This document shows, piece by piece, positions 46,001 through 55,113 of a stretch of 64,000 bases of DNA. The stretch's first letter is position 1; each line of letters opens with the position of its first letter. The DNA comes from Clavibacter californiensis (GTDB lineage Bacteria; Actinomycetota; Actinomycetes; Actinomycetales; Microbacteriaceae): positions 744,001 through 808,000 of the forward strand of contig NZ_CP040792.1 of the NCBI RefSeq assembly GCF_021952865.1, written 5' to 3'. The position numbers and the translations under genes were made by a program. The notes below the pieces were generated by a model, which made no database searches, was not told the origin of the DNA, and worked only from the letters and a program-made list of their open reading frames with translations.

Positions 46001-46414
46001 CGCGTCTCCTCATGAACCCGCTCGGGAGCCGGACCCCCGGCATGGTCGCCCGGATCCGTCGCGTCATGCCGTGCACGCCAGGGGGCCCGGGTGTCGTGGA
46101 CCCACGACACCCGGCGCCCACGTGGCTGACGAAGCAGTCCGGGCGTGCACACGGTACCTCACCGTCAGCGGATGGGTCCTCGGCCCTGCCGCTCACGAGC
46201 GACGACCCTGCGCGCCACGGCGATCTCCGAGCGCACGGGCACGGGGCGCGGACCGTCACGAAGACGCTCGCGGTCGCGGACAGCGCCAGCTCCTTGAGGA
46301 CGGCGAGCGTGCTTGCGCTTCCCCGAGGATCGTCCGGGTAGGGATCTCCACCTGGACGCGTCGGGCAGCCCACGACTCGCGACGCACCAGGGGTCCGACA
46401 AGGCGCTCGTGTTC
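46001..46414. other. Intergenic region with a long palindrome
   Basis: 414 bases with no gene I can support. From 46087 to 46114 there is a 13-bp perfect inverted repeat (CCGGGTGTCGTGG on the left) with a 2-base centre, which can act as a terminator for the leftward copper gene. A minus-strand stretch reading TLAVLKELALSATASVFVTV (about 46245-46305) looks somewhat protein-like and may be a decayed fragment. Confidence 0.5.
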
Positions 46415-49387
46415 TCAGCCGGCGAGAGGCGCAGTCGGACCATCGGGCCCGTCGGCAACGAACTCCAGCGACACGAGGTGGAGCTGCGCCCGGGACACGA
46501 CGGCGGTGACGACTCGTCCGCCACCCACAGGCGCGCCGACAGCCACGACGAACTCGTTGCTGTCGATCGTCAGTCCTCCTGTGGCGACCTCGCCATCGAC
46601 CACGACCGCCGCAGGCCGGGCGTCTTCGCGGTCGACCAGCGGCACCCACGGATGCTCGGTGAAGTCACCGAGACCCGACTCCTCCCGGAAGACGTCGTGC
46701 AGGACGTAGTCCGCGTGCAAGGCGAGCAGCCCCGCGACATCCAACGCGTCGGCAGTGGACACCCCTGACGGCGGACAGTGCGTCTGCACCGCTTCCCAGA
46801 GCTGCGGGAACCGGCCGCGGTCCCGCATCCACACCATCCATTCCGGCAGGTCATCCGGTACCGCTTCGTTCTGCATGCGGCGCAGATCGTCATCGAGCGG
46901 CCGGAGGTCAGCCGGGTCCCCGAGGTCGTCCGGGTTCCGCAGCACGGTGTAGGACCGCGACAGCGTGACAGGCTGCATGACTTGCACCCCGGCGACTGTC
47001 CGCTGGGATGTCTGGAGGCCGCTGATGCCCCAGTCCTCCAGATGCCGTTGCGGCACCAGGCCCGCCGCCGACACCCCGAGCTCGCGCGCCTGATCGCGCC
47101 ATGAGGCCCTCGGGTCCGGTCGGTCCGTGCTTGCTCGCCCCGTGAAATCCATGAGGCACCCTCGCACGGGCTCCTGCGCGGGCCCGGCAGACGCCCGTTC
47201 GCGAGGCCACGGCGGCGTCCGGTGAGGGATCCCCCATCGAGACGGCTCAGTGCGCGTGGTTCGCAGGTCCAGGCGGCGGAGCAGCTGCGCGTTGAGGGCG
47301 ACGACGATGGTCGATGCGCTCATCAGCAGTGCCCCGATGGACATGGGCATCACGAACCCGATCGGCGCGAGGACCCCGGCAGCGAGGGGGACGGAGATGA
47401 GGTTGTAGCCGGCGGCCCACCAGAGGTTCTGCGTCATCTTCCGGTAGCTCGCGCTGGAGAGCTCCATCACGGCCAGCACGGAGCGCGGGTCGTCGGAGGC
47501 GAGGATCACGCCGGCGGACGCGATGGCCACATCGGTGCCGGCACCGATCGCGATGCCGACGTCGGCTTGAGCCAGGGCTGGGGCGTCGTTCACGCCGTCG
47601 CCGACCATCGCGACCTTCCGGCCCTCATCTTGGAGCTCGCGGACCTTCGCGGCCTTGTCCTCCGGGCGCACCCCCGCGAAGACCCGGTCGACGCCGAGCT
47701 CGTCACCGACCGTGTGCGCGACGGCTTCGGCATCGCCGGTGATCATGACCACCTCCACGCCAGCGGCATGCAGGGCGTGGATGGCGTCCCGAGATTCCTC
47801 GCGTACTTCATCCGAGAGGGCGATCGCGCCGATCACGTCCCCGTCCTGGAGGACGTGGAGGATGATCCGGCCTTCATGCACCCACTGCTTCGTTCCATCC
47901 ATCGGGGTCGTGTGGTGCGTGTCGAGCATGGCGGGGCCGCCGACGCTGACCGTTGCGGCGTCTACCTGTGCGGTGACGCCGACCGCGGTGGACGCCTGGA
48001 ACTCCCGTGCCCGTGGGACGGCGAGCTCGCGCCGGGCAGCGGCGGCCACGATGGCGCGCGCGAGCGGGTGCTCGCTGTCCGCTTCGACGGCGGCCGCGAC
48101 GGCGAGGACGCCGTCCGCGTCACGTCGGTCGGTGCTGAGCACGTCCACGACGGTGGGCTCGCCCTTGGTGAGGGTGCCGGTCTTGTCGAACAGGACGGTG
48201 TCCACGGTGCGCATCGTCTCCAGCGCCAGGCGGTCCTTGATCAGGATCCCGGCCTTCGCGGCGCGCTCGGTGGCGATGGACACCACCAGCGGGATCGCGA
48301 GACCGAGCGCGTGCGGGCAGGCGATGACGAGGACGGTGACGGTGCGGATCACCGCGTCTTCTGGCCGGCCGAGCAGCGTCCAGGCGATCGCGGTGAGGAT
48401 CCCGGCGCTGAGGGCGAACCAGAACAACCATCCGGCGGCGGTGTCGGCGAGACGTTGCGCGCGCGAGGTGGAGCTCTGCGCCTCGGTGACGAGGCGCTGG
48501 ATGCCCGCCAGTGCGGTGTCGTCACCGATCGCGGTGACCTGGACCCGGATCGGGGTGTCGGTCGCGACGGTGCCGGCGACTACCCGGGCACCCGGGCCTC
48601 GAGACACCGGCTGCGACTCACCGGTGATCATCGACTCATCCACATCGGCCGTCCCCTGCGCGATCGTGCCATCAGCAGGGACGCGCCCGCCGGGACGGAC
48701 GATGACGACGTCCCCCATGCGGAGCTCGGCCGGTGAGATCGTCACGACGTCATCGCCGTCGACGCGTTCAGCCTCGTCCGGAAGCAATGCCGCGAGGGAC
48801 TCCAGCGCGGAGGAGGTCTGCGCGAGGGAACGCATCTCGATCCAGTGCCCCAGCAGCATGATCACGAGCAGCAGCGCCAGCTCCCACCAGAAGTCGAGCT
48901 CGTGATCCAGCAGCCCGAGGCTCGCCCCCCACGAGGCGAGGAACGCGATGGTGATCGCCAGCGCGATCAGCAGCATCATCCCCGGACGACGACTCTTCAA
49001 CTCGCTGACGGCACCCGTGAGGAAGGGCCGCCCACCCCACGCGTACATCAGCGTCCCGAGGACGGGAGAGACCCACCCGAGAGCGGCGACGTCGGGGAGC
49101 GTGTAGCCGAGGATCGTGGCGAACATCCCGCTCGCGCCCACGACCGGGGCCGCGAGGATCAGCATGATCCAGAACAACCGCCGGAAGCGGGCGACGTGGT
49201 CTCCGTGGCCGCCGTGACCTGCGTGCCCGCCGTGGTCAGCGTGTTCGTGGTCGCCCGCGCTCATCCGGTCGTGGCTGCCGGACCCAGCGTCATCACTCGC
49301 GCCATGTAGTCGCTCGTGCGTGTCCGCCGGTGCGCCGTGGACGTGCTGTGCGTGCTGCGCGGAGGTGGAGAGGCGTCGATCGTTCAT
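46415..49387 (-). CDS. CopB-type P1B copper ATPase fused in frame to a 245-aa C-terminal domain
   Basis: 990 aa. Residues 1-65 are His-rich (HADHGGHAGHGGHGDH), a metal-binding tail typical of CopB. Then come eight membrane helices, the CPH motif (Cys357, ACPHALGLAIP), the phosphorylation site Asp401 in FDKTGTLTKG, the TGES motif and the hinge GDGVNDAPA. A normal CopB would end near LNAQLLRRLDL (about residue 706). Here the frame stays open through a linker of about 38 residues and then a separate unit beginning MDFTGRASTDRPD (ATG at 47152, GAGGG just before it) that I do not recognise. Either a true fusion or two overlapping genes with the first stop lost. Exports copper or silver. Two CsoR-like operators precede it. 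Confidence 0.85.
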   Translation of the reverse strand: MNDRRLSTSAQHAQHVHGAPADTHERLHGASDDAGSGSHDRMSAGDHEHADHGGHAGHGGHGDHVARFRRLFWIMLILAAPVVGASGMFATILGYTLPDVAALGWVSPVLGTLMYAWGGRPFLTGAVSELKSRRPGMMLLIALAITIAFLASWGASLGLLDHELDFWWELALLLVIMLLGHWIEMRSLAQTSSALESLAALLPDEAERVDGDDVVTISPAELRMGDVVIVRPGGRVPADGTIAQGTADVDESMITGESQPVSRGPGARVVAGTVATDTPIRVQVTAIGDDTALAGIQRLVTEAQSSTSRAQRLADTAAGWLFWFALSAGILTAIAWTLLGRPEDAVIRTVTVLVIACPHALGLAIPLVVSIATERAAKAGILIKDRLALETMRTVDTVLFDKTGTLTKGEPTVVDVLSTDRRDADGVLAVAAAVEADSEHPLARAIVAAAARRELAVPRAREFQASTAVGVTAQVDAATVSVGGPAMLDTHHTTPMDGTKQWVHEGRIILHVLQDGDVIGAIALSDEVREESRDAIHALHAAGVEVVMITGDAEAVAHTVGDELGVDRVFAGVRPEDKAAKVRELQDEGRKVAMVGDGVNDAPALAQADVGIAIGAGTDVAIASAGVILASDDPRSVLAVMELSSASYRKMTQNLWWAAGYNLISVPLAAGVLAPIGFVMPMSIGALLMSASTIVVALNAQLLRRLDLRTTRTEPSRWGIPHRTPPWPRERASAGPAQEPVRGCLMDFTGRASTDRPDPRASWRDQARELGVSAAGLVPQRHLEDWGISGLQTSQRTVAGVQVMQPVTLSRSYTVLRNPDDLGDPADLRPLDDDLRRMQNEAVPDDLPEWMVWMRDRGRFPQLWEAVQTHCPPSGVSTADALDVAGLLALHADYVLHDVFREESGLGDFTEHPWVPLVDREDARPAAVVVDGEVATGGLTIDSNEFVVAVGAPVGGGRVVTAVVSRAQLHLVSLEFVADGPDGPTAPLAG

Positions 49388-49400
49388 GGATCCGAACGTC

Positions 49401-49437
49401 TACCCCATAGGGGTATATGCATACCCCTGTGGGGTAT
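49401..49437. promoter_or_regulatory. Two tandem CsoR-like copper operators
   Basis: TACCCCATAGGGGTA (49401-49415) and ATACCCCTGTGGGGTAT (49421-49437) are near-perfect palindromes of the known CsoR/RicR type (ATACCC..GGGTAT). They lie 14 and 34 bases upstream of the copB ATG and about 150 bases before the divergent membrane-protein gene, so they may control both directions. No csoR gene is in the window. Confidence 0.8.
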
Positions 49438-49589
49438 CCATTGCGGTGGGGCGGGTCGCTGGTGCTGCGGAGCGGAGCGTGGTCCGGTGCTAGCCGATAG
49501 GCGCGTGTGAAGTGCGAACAGGTGTGCGGTGTTCACGTCACGATCGGGTAACGTACGCCGAGTATCAGCGGCAGCGGAGAGGAGCCCAG

Positions 49590-50069
49590 GTGATCCCGGT
49601 GTCCTCCTCGACCCTGTCGCATCGGGCGTTCGGCGCCTCTGTCGCCGGTGTCCTCCTCCGTCTGCTGGCTCTGGTCGCGGTCGTGGTGGGACTGGTCGTG
49701 ATGACCCCTGCCGCACAGGGCTGGGGCGAGTCGACCGGCAGCGACCACACGCACGCCGCCGGCGACCTGCATGCCCATGGGACCGGTCATGGGGTGGGCG
49801 ACAGGCGCCCCGCCGTCGATGTCCCATCCTCCGTCGTCGCCGATGCGCTCGGTGCGGCCGCGCTGCCCGACCTCGCCCTTCTCCCGGCCACGGCTGCGTC
49901 CGCGATCGCTCTGCTCCTGGCGGCGGTCGGCATGGTCGTGGCCCGTGCGCTGTGGCGGGACGCGACCCTCGGCGTCCTCCCCGCCCTCGTGCTCCGACGC
50001 ATGGTCCGCCCGCCGGCCCGGCTGCCCTCGCCTCCGTCGCCAGCTGCTCTGTCCGTCTTCCGCATCTGA
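49590..50069 (+). CDS. His-rich small membrane protein, DUF6153-like
   Basis: 159 aa starting at the GTG at 49590, which has GGAG about 6 bases in front; the open frame is longer but lacks these signals. A first membrane helix (VLLRLLALVAVVVGLVVMTP) is followed by an extracytoplasmic His-rich stretch (GSDHTHAAGDLHAHGTGHG), a second helix (LALLPATAASAIALLLAAVG) and a basic, proline-rich tail. Small proteins of this design are common beside actinobacterial copper genes and are annotated DUF6153; I assign it on layout and neighbours. Probably binds copper at the outer membrane face. It heads a rightward unit with the DUF305 gene. Confidence 0.62.
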   Translation: MIPVSSSTLSHRAFGASVAGVLLRLLALVAVVVGLVVMTPAAQGWGESTGSDHTHAAGDLHAHGTGHGVGDRRPAVDVPSSVVADALGAAALPDLALLPATAASAIALLLAAVGMVVARALWRDATLGVLPALVLRRMVRPPARLPSPPSPAALSVFRI

Positions 50070-50166
50070 TCCGTCCTGCATCGACCCATGACCTGGGCTG
50101 ATCCACCGCGCCCAGCGCGGTGATGATCGTGCCCTGCCATACCTCTGCAGGAACAGGACCAACCCC

Positions 50167-50754
50167 ATGACGAAGAAGACCACGACGATCACCGCCGGCC
50201 TGGTGCTCACGGCCGCGCTCACGCTGACCGGCTGCGCGACGAATGATGCCGGGACCACCCCCGAGACGAGCTCGTCGGCATTCGCGGACAGCTCGACCAG
50301 CGCGCAGACGAACGATGCCGACCTCGCGTTCGTGCAGATGATGGCCCCGCACCACGAGCAGGCCATCGAGATGAGCGACTCCCTGCTCGAGAAGACCGGC
50401 ATCCGACCCGAGGTCACCTCACTGGCTACCGGGATCAAGGACGCACAGGTCCCGGAGATCGAGCAGCTGGACGCGTGGGCTGAGCAGTGGGGCGTCGAGG
50501 AGATGTCGGGCATGGACCACGACATGGACGGCATGATGTCCGACTCCGACATGCAGGAGCTCGACGGCGCCGAGGGCACCCAAGCCGAGGAGGTGTTCCT
50601 GAACCAGATGATCGAGCACCACACCGGTGCGATCGAGATGGCGCAGACCGAGATCGACGACGGCCAGAACCCCGACGCGATCGCCATGGCCGAGGACATC
50701 GTCCGCACGCAGGAGGACGAGATCTCCCGCATGCGCACCCTCCTCGGCTCCTGA
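50167..50754 (+). CDS. DUF305 lipoprotein, copper-resistance associated
   Basis: 195 aa. Lipoprotein signal with lipobox LTGCA (Cys near residue 22), a Ser/Thr-rich linker, then a DUF305 four-helix ferritin-like fold with the paired motifs MMAPHHEQAIEMSD (about residue 58) and NQMIEHHTGAIEMAQTEIDD (about residue 155). Between them is a Met/Asp/His-rich loop (MSGMDHDMDGMMSDSDM) suited to bind copper. DUF305 proteins accompany copper efflux genes across actinobacteria; the molecular function is not firmly known. It is cotranscribed with the His-rich membrane protein (gap 97 bp) and followed by a peptidase gene. Confidence 0.87.
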   Translation: MTKKTTTITAGLVLTAALTLTGCATNDAGTTPETSSSAFADSSTSAQTNDADLAFVQMMAPHHEQAIEMSDSLLEKTGIRPEVTSLATGIKDAQVPEIEQLDAWAEQWGVEEMSGMDHDMDGMMSDSDMQELDGAEGTQAEEVFLNQMIEHHTGAIEMAQTEIDDGQNPDAIAMAEDIVRTQEDEISRMRTLLGS

Positions 50755-50851
50755 CCCTCTCCCTTCACTCCTCTCCCACTTCCGCATTCCGCAGCGTGGG
50801 CGGCGATCCCGTGATGCCGCCCTGCCTGCGTGCCCCCATGAAAGGCACCAA

Positions 50852-51781
50852 TTGCCCAACGCCACACCCCCGGCGCCCCTCGCGCGTGGGCGACGTTCCC
50901 GCGTCATCCCGCCGACCCGCACGACCACCCGCCGCAGCACCTTCGAGCACGCTGACCCGGTGCCCGCCGGCCGGACACTGACCTGGCAGCAGGAAGCGCG
51001 GCGGCGGGCGCGCATGATCCAGGCCACGGCGGCGCCCACCACCGCCCACACCCGGCGGAGCGGCGCGAACCCGTGGAAGACCGCGATCGGCGCGATGCTC
51101 GCCGCCGGCGCGATCGCCGTCACCTACGGCCTCCCTGCGTACGCCGTCCCCGACGACATCGCCGGCGGCGCCGTGGCCGTGCACGACCCCGCCACGGGCG
51201 AGATCCAGACGCTGCAGGTCGACGGCGCCGACTACACCGTCACCAGCGAAGAGGCCTTCTCCGTCACCCTGCCGCCCCCGCCCCCGCCGCCCGTGGTTCC
51301 CGTGCAGGCGCTCAGCACGACCGCCGGTGCCGGCGCGGCCCTGGCCGCCGTTCCCGCAGGCACCGATGTGCGCTGGCCCATCCCGTCGTCGCTGCGCATC
51401 TCCAGCCCCTTCGGACCGCGCGCATCGCCCTGCTCCGGGTGCTCCTCCAACCACCAGGGTCTGGACTTCGACCCCGGCAGCGGGGCCGCCATCCAGGCCA
51501 TCGCGCCAGGAGTCGTCCGCCAGGTCGTCAGCTCGAACACGGGCCTGGGCGTGCACGTGGTCATCGAGCACGACATCGACGGGACCCGCATCAGCAGCAC
51601 GTACGCCCACATGCGGTTCGGCTCCGTGCCGCTGCGTGCGGGACAGGTCGTCGAGGCCGGGACGCCGGTGGGTCGGGTCGGGACCACCGGTGCCAGCACG
51701 GGACCACACCTGCACTTCGAGCTCGCCTACGGCTCCAAGCGCATCGACCCGTACGAGTGGCTCATGACGCACGTCCGGTGA
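50852..51781 (+). CDS. M23-family peptidase (LytM-type), membrane-anchored
   Basis: 309 aa if started at the TTG at 50852, which has AAAGG 6 bases before it; the ATG codons further in would remove the N-terminal cytoplasmic part. One membrane helix (TAIGAMLAAGAIAVTYGLPA, about 70-90), a linker with a run of eight prolines, then an M23 LytM domain (about 170-305) with the metal ligands in NHQGLDFDPG and GPHLHFEL. Two cysteines sit at the entry to the domain (ASPCSGCSSNHQG). Likely cleaves peptidoglycan cross-links. It follows the DUF305 gene by 97 bp on the same strand; M23 proteins of this type recur in such copper islands. Confidence 0.8.
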   Translation: MPNATPPAPLARGRRSRVIPPTRTTTRRSTFEHADPVPAGRTLTWQQEARRRARMIQATAAPTTAHTRRSGANPWKTAIGAMLAAGAIAVTYGLPAYAVPDDIAGGAVAVHDPATGEIQTLQVDGADYTVTSEEAFSVTLPPPPPPPVVPVQALSTTAGAGAALAAVPAGTDVRWPIPSSLRISSPFGPRASPCSGCSSNHQGLDFDPGSGAAIQAIAPGVVRQVVSSNTGLGVHVVIEHDIDGTRISSTYAHMRFGSVPLRAGQVVEAGTPVGRVGTTGASTGPHLHFELAYGSKRIDPYEWLMTHVR

Positions 51782-51896
51782 CCGCGCTCGGGTGGGCCCG
51801 CGCGATGGAGCGAGCCCATCCACGCCGGCTGTCGTCCTCGCCTCGACGACACGGAGCGACGCACCTCACACGGTCGCGTCGCCGCCAAGCGAGCGT

Positions 51897-51918
51897 CCGG
51901 ATGGGGATCCCCATCCGG
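51897..51918. terminator. 22-bp perfect palindrome between convergent genes
   Basis: CCGGATGGGGA followed directly by its exact reverse complement. It lies between the rightward M23 gene and the leftward aldolase gene, the usual place for a bidirectional terminator. The hairpin needs a few unpaired bases at its centre, leaving about 9 pairs. Confidence 0.6.
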
Positions 51919-51961
51919 CCGCGACGATGAGCCTCCGCGGCTTCGACGATGCCGCGGGAGG

Positions 51962-53053
51962 CTACGCCGCCCCGACCTCCCGGCGGATCGCCGCGGCGAA
52001 GCGGTCGATGTCGTCCTCGGTGGTGTCGAACGAGCACATCCAGCGCACCTCGCGGCGGGCCGGGTCCCAGTCGTAGAAGCGGAACTCGCCGCGGAGGCGG
52101 TCGGCGACGCCCTCGGGGAGGATCGCGAACAGGCCGTTCGCCTGCGTCTCCTGCGTGAACTCGACGCCGTCGACGCCGTCGAGCGCCGCCCGGAGGCGCG
52201 CGGCCATGCCGTTCGCGTGGCGCGCGGAGCGGAGGTAGAGCGGCACCCCGTCGACCTCGGATCCGAGCAGCGCCAGCAGCTGCGCGCTCACGAACCGCAT
52301 CTTCGAGGCGAGCTGCATGTTGAGCTTGCGGAGGTAGGTGAGCCCCTCGGACGCCTCGGGATCGAGGACCACGATCGCCTCGCCGTAGAGCAGGCCGTTC
52401 TTGGTGCCGCCGAAGCTGACGACGTCGACGCCCGCGTCCGACGTGAAGGCGCGGAACGGCGCGTCGAGCGTGGCCGCGGCGTTCGAGAGGCGGGCGCCGT
52501 CCATGTGCAGGCGCATGCCGCGCTCGTGTGCGTGGTCGGCGATCGCCCGCACCTCGGCCGGCGTGTAGACGGTGCCCAGCTCGGTGGTCTGCGTGATGCT
52601 CACGGCGAGCGGCTGCGCGCGGTGCTCGTCGCCCCAGCCCCACGCCTCGCGGTCGATGAGCTCGGGAGTGAGCTTGCCGTCCTCGGTGGGCACCTGCAGG
52701 AGCTTGATGCCGCCCACGCGCTCGGGGGCGCCGCCCTCGTCGGTGTTGATGTGCGCGGTGGTCGCGCACACCACGGCGCCCCAGCGCGGCAGCATCGAGA
52801 GGAGGCCCGTGACGTTCGCGCCCGTGCCGTTGAACACGGGGAACGCCTCGGCGCCGCGGCCGAAGTGCTCGCCCACGACCTCCTGCAGGCGTGCCGTGTA
52901 CGCGTCGCCGCCGTACGCGACCTGGTGCCCTCCGTTCGCGGCTGCGATGGCCTCGAGGACCTCGGGGTGGATCCCGGAGTAGTTGTCGGAGGCGAAGCCG
53001 CGGGCGGCGGTGTCGTGGAGGCGGAGGGAGGAGGCGGCGGTGGCGTCGGTCAC
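51962..53053 (-). CDS. ltaE: Low-specificity threonine aldolase (PLP-dependent)
   Basis: 363 aa, fold-type I PLP enzyme that splits L-threonine and L-allo-threonine to glycine and acetaldehyde. Family sequence: FASDNYSGIHPEVLEAI at the N-terminus, RLHMDGARLSNAA (Asp binding the pyridine nitrogen) and SFGGTKNGLLYGEA with the PLP lysine. GTG start at 53053, preceded by GAGGA. Found with a NudK-like gene and an SQR-like gene on the same strand, though each is probably separately expressed. Members of this group are sometimes annotated as beta-eliminating lyases; aldolase is more likely. It appears to be core genome and marks the right edge of the accessory region. Confidence 0.88.
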   Translation of the reverse strand: MTDATAASSLRLHDTAARGFASDNYSGIHPEVLEAIAAANGGHQVAYGGDAYTARLQEVVGEHFGRGAEAFPVFNGTGANVTGLLSMLPRWGAVVCATTAHINTDEGGAPERVGGIKLLQVPTEDGKLTPELIDREAWGWGDEHRAQPLAVSITQTTELGTVYTPAEVRAIADHAHERGMRLHMDGARLSNAAATLDAPFRAFTSDAGVDVVSFGGTKNGLLYGEAIVVLDPEASEGLTYLRKLNMQLASKMRFVSAQLLALLGSEVDGVPLYLRSARHANGMAARLRAALDGVDGVEFTQETQANGLFAILPEGVADRLRGEFRFYDWDPARREVRWMCSFDTTEDDIDRFAAAIRREVGAA

Positions 53054-53108
53054 CCGTCCATCCTCGCCTACGGCCCGGTCCGCCCGTGCCCGTCCGCCTG
53101 CGCTGCGC

Positions 53109-53765
53109 CTAGGCCGGGAACCCGTGCAGCGCCACGTGCTGGAGCAGGATCACCGTCTTGCCGTCGGCGATGCGGCCGTCGGCGACCATCGCGAGGGCCT
53201 CGTCCAGCGTGACCTCGATCCGCTCGATGTCCTCGCCCTCCTCGGCCACGCCGCCGCCCGCGCCCACGACGTCGGCCGGCGTGTACGACGCGAGGTAGTG
53301 GTGCACGCGCTCGGTGACGGATCCGGGGCTCATGAACAGGTCGAACAGGTGCGTGAGCGCGACGATCTCGACGCCGAGCTCCTCGCGGGCCTCGCGGCGG
53401 ATGGCGTCCTCCGGGGAGTCCTCGTCGAGGAGGCCGGCCGCTGCCTCGATCAGCCTGCCGTCGGGATGGCCGTTGACGTAGGCGGGGTAGCGGAACTGGC
53501 GGGTGAGGAGGATCCGGTGCGTGTCAGCCGCGTACAGGAGCACGGTCGCGCCGTCGCCCCGGTCGTAGGTCTCGCGCTGCTGCTCCTGCCAGGACCCGTC
53601 GCGCAGGCGCAGGTCGAGCGTCGTCCGGCGGAGCACGTGCCAGCCGTCGGAGGTGACCTCGACGCGCCTGACGACCACGTCGGGGTTGCGGTCGAGGTCG
53701 GTGCCGCGGAGGTGGAGGCCGGTGCGGCCGCGGGAGTCGGGGGCGGTCTCACCGGGGCGCGTCAT
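53109..53765 (-). CDS. nudK: Nudix hydrolase, NudK/ADP-ribose pyrophosphatase-like
   Basis: 218 aa. It follows E. coli NudK (GDP-mannose hydrolase) in order: RQFRYPAYVNGHPDGRLIEA, then the Nudix box GLLDEDSPEDAIRREAREEL, LFDLFMSPGSVTERVHHYLA, and the C-terminal ADGRIADGKTVILLQ. The Nudix box is one residue shorter than the classical pattern in its first loop (S in place of the G-E pair), as in NudK itself. It hydrolyses a nucleoside diphosphate linked to another moiety, most likely a nucleotide sugar or ADP-ribose. ATG at 53765 with GAGGA upstream. Confidence 0.82.
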   Translation of the reverse strand: MTRPGETAPDSRGRTGLHLRGTDLDRNPDVVVRRVEVTSDGWHVLRRTTLDLRLRDGSWQEQQRETYDRGDGATVLLYAADTHRILLTRQFRYPAYVNGHPDGRLIEAAAGLLDEDSPEDAIRREAREELGVEIVALTHLFDLFMSPGSVTERVHHYLASYTPADVVGAGGGVAEEGEDIERIEVTLDEALAMVADGRIADGKTVILLQHVALHGFPA

Positions 53766-53835
53766 GGATCCATCCTCGCGGTGCGTGTGGCGGTCGCGCG
53801 TCCGCCCGATGGCGGATCCGCGGGGCGGACGCGGA

Positions 53836-55107
53836 TCAGGCGCGGCCCTGCAGGATCAGGTTCCAGTACACCCACGGCAGCACGTAGCGGTCGGCGAGGA
53901 ACGTGATGCGGCGCTCCTTGGCGAGGCCCTTCCACCCGGGGATCGTGGGCTTCGGGCGGTAGCGGTCGTCGAACTCGGCGAAGACCACGGTCGAGCGCGA
54001 GACGACGAACGGGCACACCGAGTACCCGTCGTACGTCTGCGGCAGCGGCTTCCCCTTCCGCGCCGCGACGAGGTTCTTCGCGACCGTCGTGGTCTGCTGA
54101 CGGAGCGCGCCGCCGGACTTCGAGTTGGTGGTGGCCGCCGCGTCGCCGAGCGCCCACACGTCGGGGTAGCGCGGGTGGCGGAGGGTCAGCGGATCCACCT
54201 CGACGAACCCGCCCGCGTCGCCGGGCGCCGCGAGGCCCGTGCCGGCGAGCCAGTCGGGCGCGGACTGCGGCGGGACCGCGTGCAGCACGTCGTAGGCGAT
54301 GGTCTCGCGCTCGGCGACGCCTGCGTCGTCGGCGTGAGCGGCGTGATCCGGCCCGAGGAGGGCGCGGGCACGGTCGTCGCCGGCGATCTCCACGGTGCGG
54401 GCGTCCGGATCCACGCCCACGAGCTCGCGCCCGTACCGCACCTCGATGCCGTACTCGGCGACCTTGCGCTCGAGCTCGGCGTCGACGAGCGGCATGCCGA
54501 ACATGGTCGGCGTGGGCACGACCAGCACCACGCGGATGTCGTCGAGCACGCCGATGGCGCGCCAGTGGTCGCACGCGAGGTACATCGGCTTCTGCGCCGC
54601 GCCCGAGCACGTGCCGGGACCGTCGGGCTGCGTGAAGACGACCGTGCCGGCGCGCACGTCCCGAAGCACGCGCGAGGCCTTGGCCGCGAAGTGGTGCTCG
54701 TAGTTGGAGATGCCGACGGGCGAGTCCATCGCCTCGGCGAGGCCGGGCACGCGGTCCCAGTCCTTCTGGATGCCGGGGCACACGATGAGGTCGCCGTAGG
54801 AGAGGCGAGTGCCGGATTCGAGGGCGACCGTCTTCGCGACCGGGTCGATGCCGGCGACGCGGTCCCGGATCCATGTGACGCCCCTCGGCGTGACGGATCC
54901 CTGCGGCCGGGTGGCCTGCGACGCCCGCGCGGTGCCGCCCGCCACGTGCGAGAACATCGGCTGGTAGTAGTGCGTGTCGCGCGGCTCGATGACCGCGACG
55001 TCGTCGACGCCGTACCGCCGGAGCCGACCCGCGACCGAGAGGCCGGCGTTCCCCCCGCCGATGACGAGGACGTCGTGGTGCGGGGTCGTGCCGGGGGCAT
55101 CGGTCAT
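53836..55107 (-). CDS. Sulfide:quinone oxidoreductase-like flavoprotein
   Basis: 423 aa FAD-dependent pyridine-nucleotide-disulfide-family protein of the SQR/NDH-2 group. N-terminal dinucleotide fold VLVIGGGNAGLSVAGRL (about residue 13), second part of the FAD site PDVWALGDAAATTNSKSGGA (about residue 320), C-terminal membrane-associating helix region (YVLPWVYWNLIL). Cysteines are at GTCSGAAQKPMYLACDHW and SVCPFV; the GTCSGA and VCPF cysteines fit the redox-active pair of SQR, so sulfide oxidation to quinone is the best guess. It has its own leaderless promoter and no operon partner. Confidence 0.82.
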   Translation of the reverse strand: MTDAPGTTPHHDVLVIGGGNAGLSVAGRLRRYGVDDVAVIEPRDTHYYQPMFSHVAGGTARASQATRPQGSVTPRGVTWIRDRVAGIDPVAKTVALESGTRLSYGDLIVCPGIQKDWDRVPGLAEAMDSPVGISNYEHHFAAKASRVLRDVRAGTVVFTQPDGPGTCSGAAQKPMYLACDHWRAIGVLDDIRVVLVVPTPTMFGMPLVDAELERKVAEYGIEVRYGRELVGVDPDARTVEIAGDDRARALLGPDHAAHADDAGVAERETIAYDVLHAVPPQSAPDWLAGTGLAAPGDAGGFVEVDPLTLRHPRYPDVWALGDAAATTNSKSGGALRQQTTTVAKNLVAARKGKPLPQTYDGYSVCPFVVSRSTVVFAEFDDRYRPKPTIPGWKGLAKERRITFLADRYVLPWVYWNLILQGRA

Positions 55108-55113
55108 GGGCTC

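Noticed and set aside
49528-49556. TGTTCACG near the copper genes as a sixth LacI operator
   Set aside because: Only the left half matches; the right half (TAACA) is missing at the proper distance.
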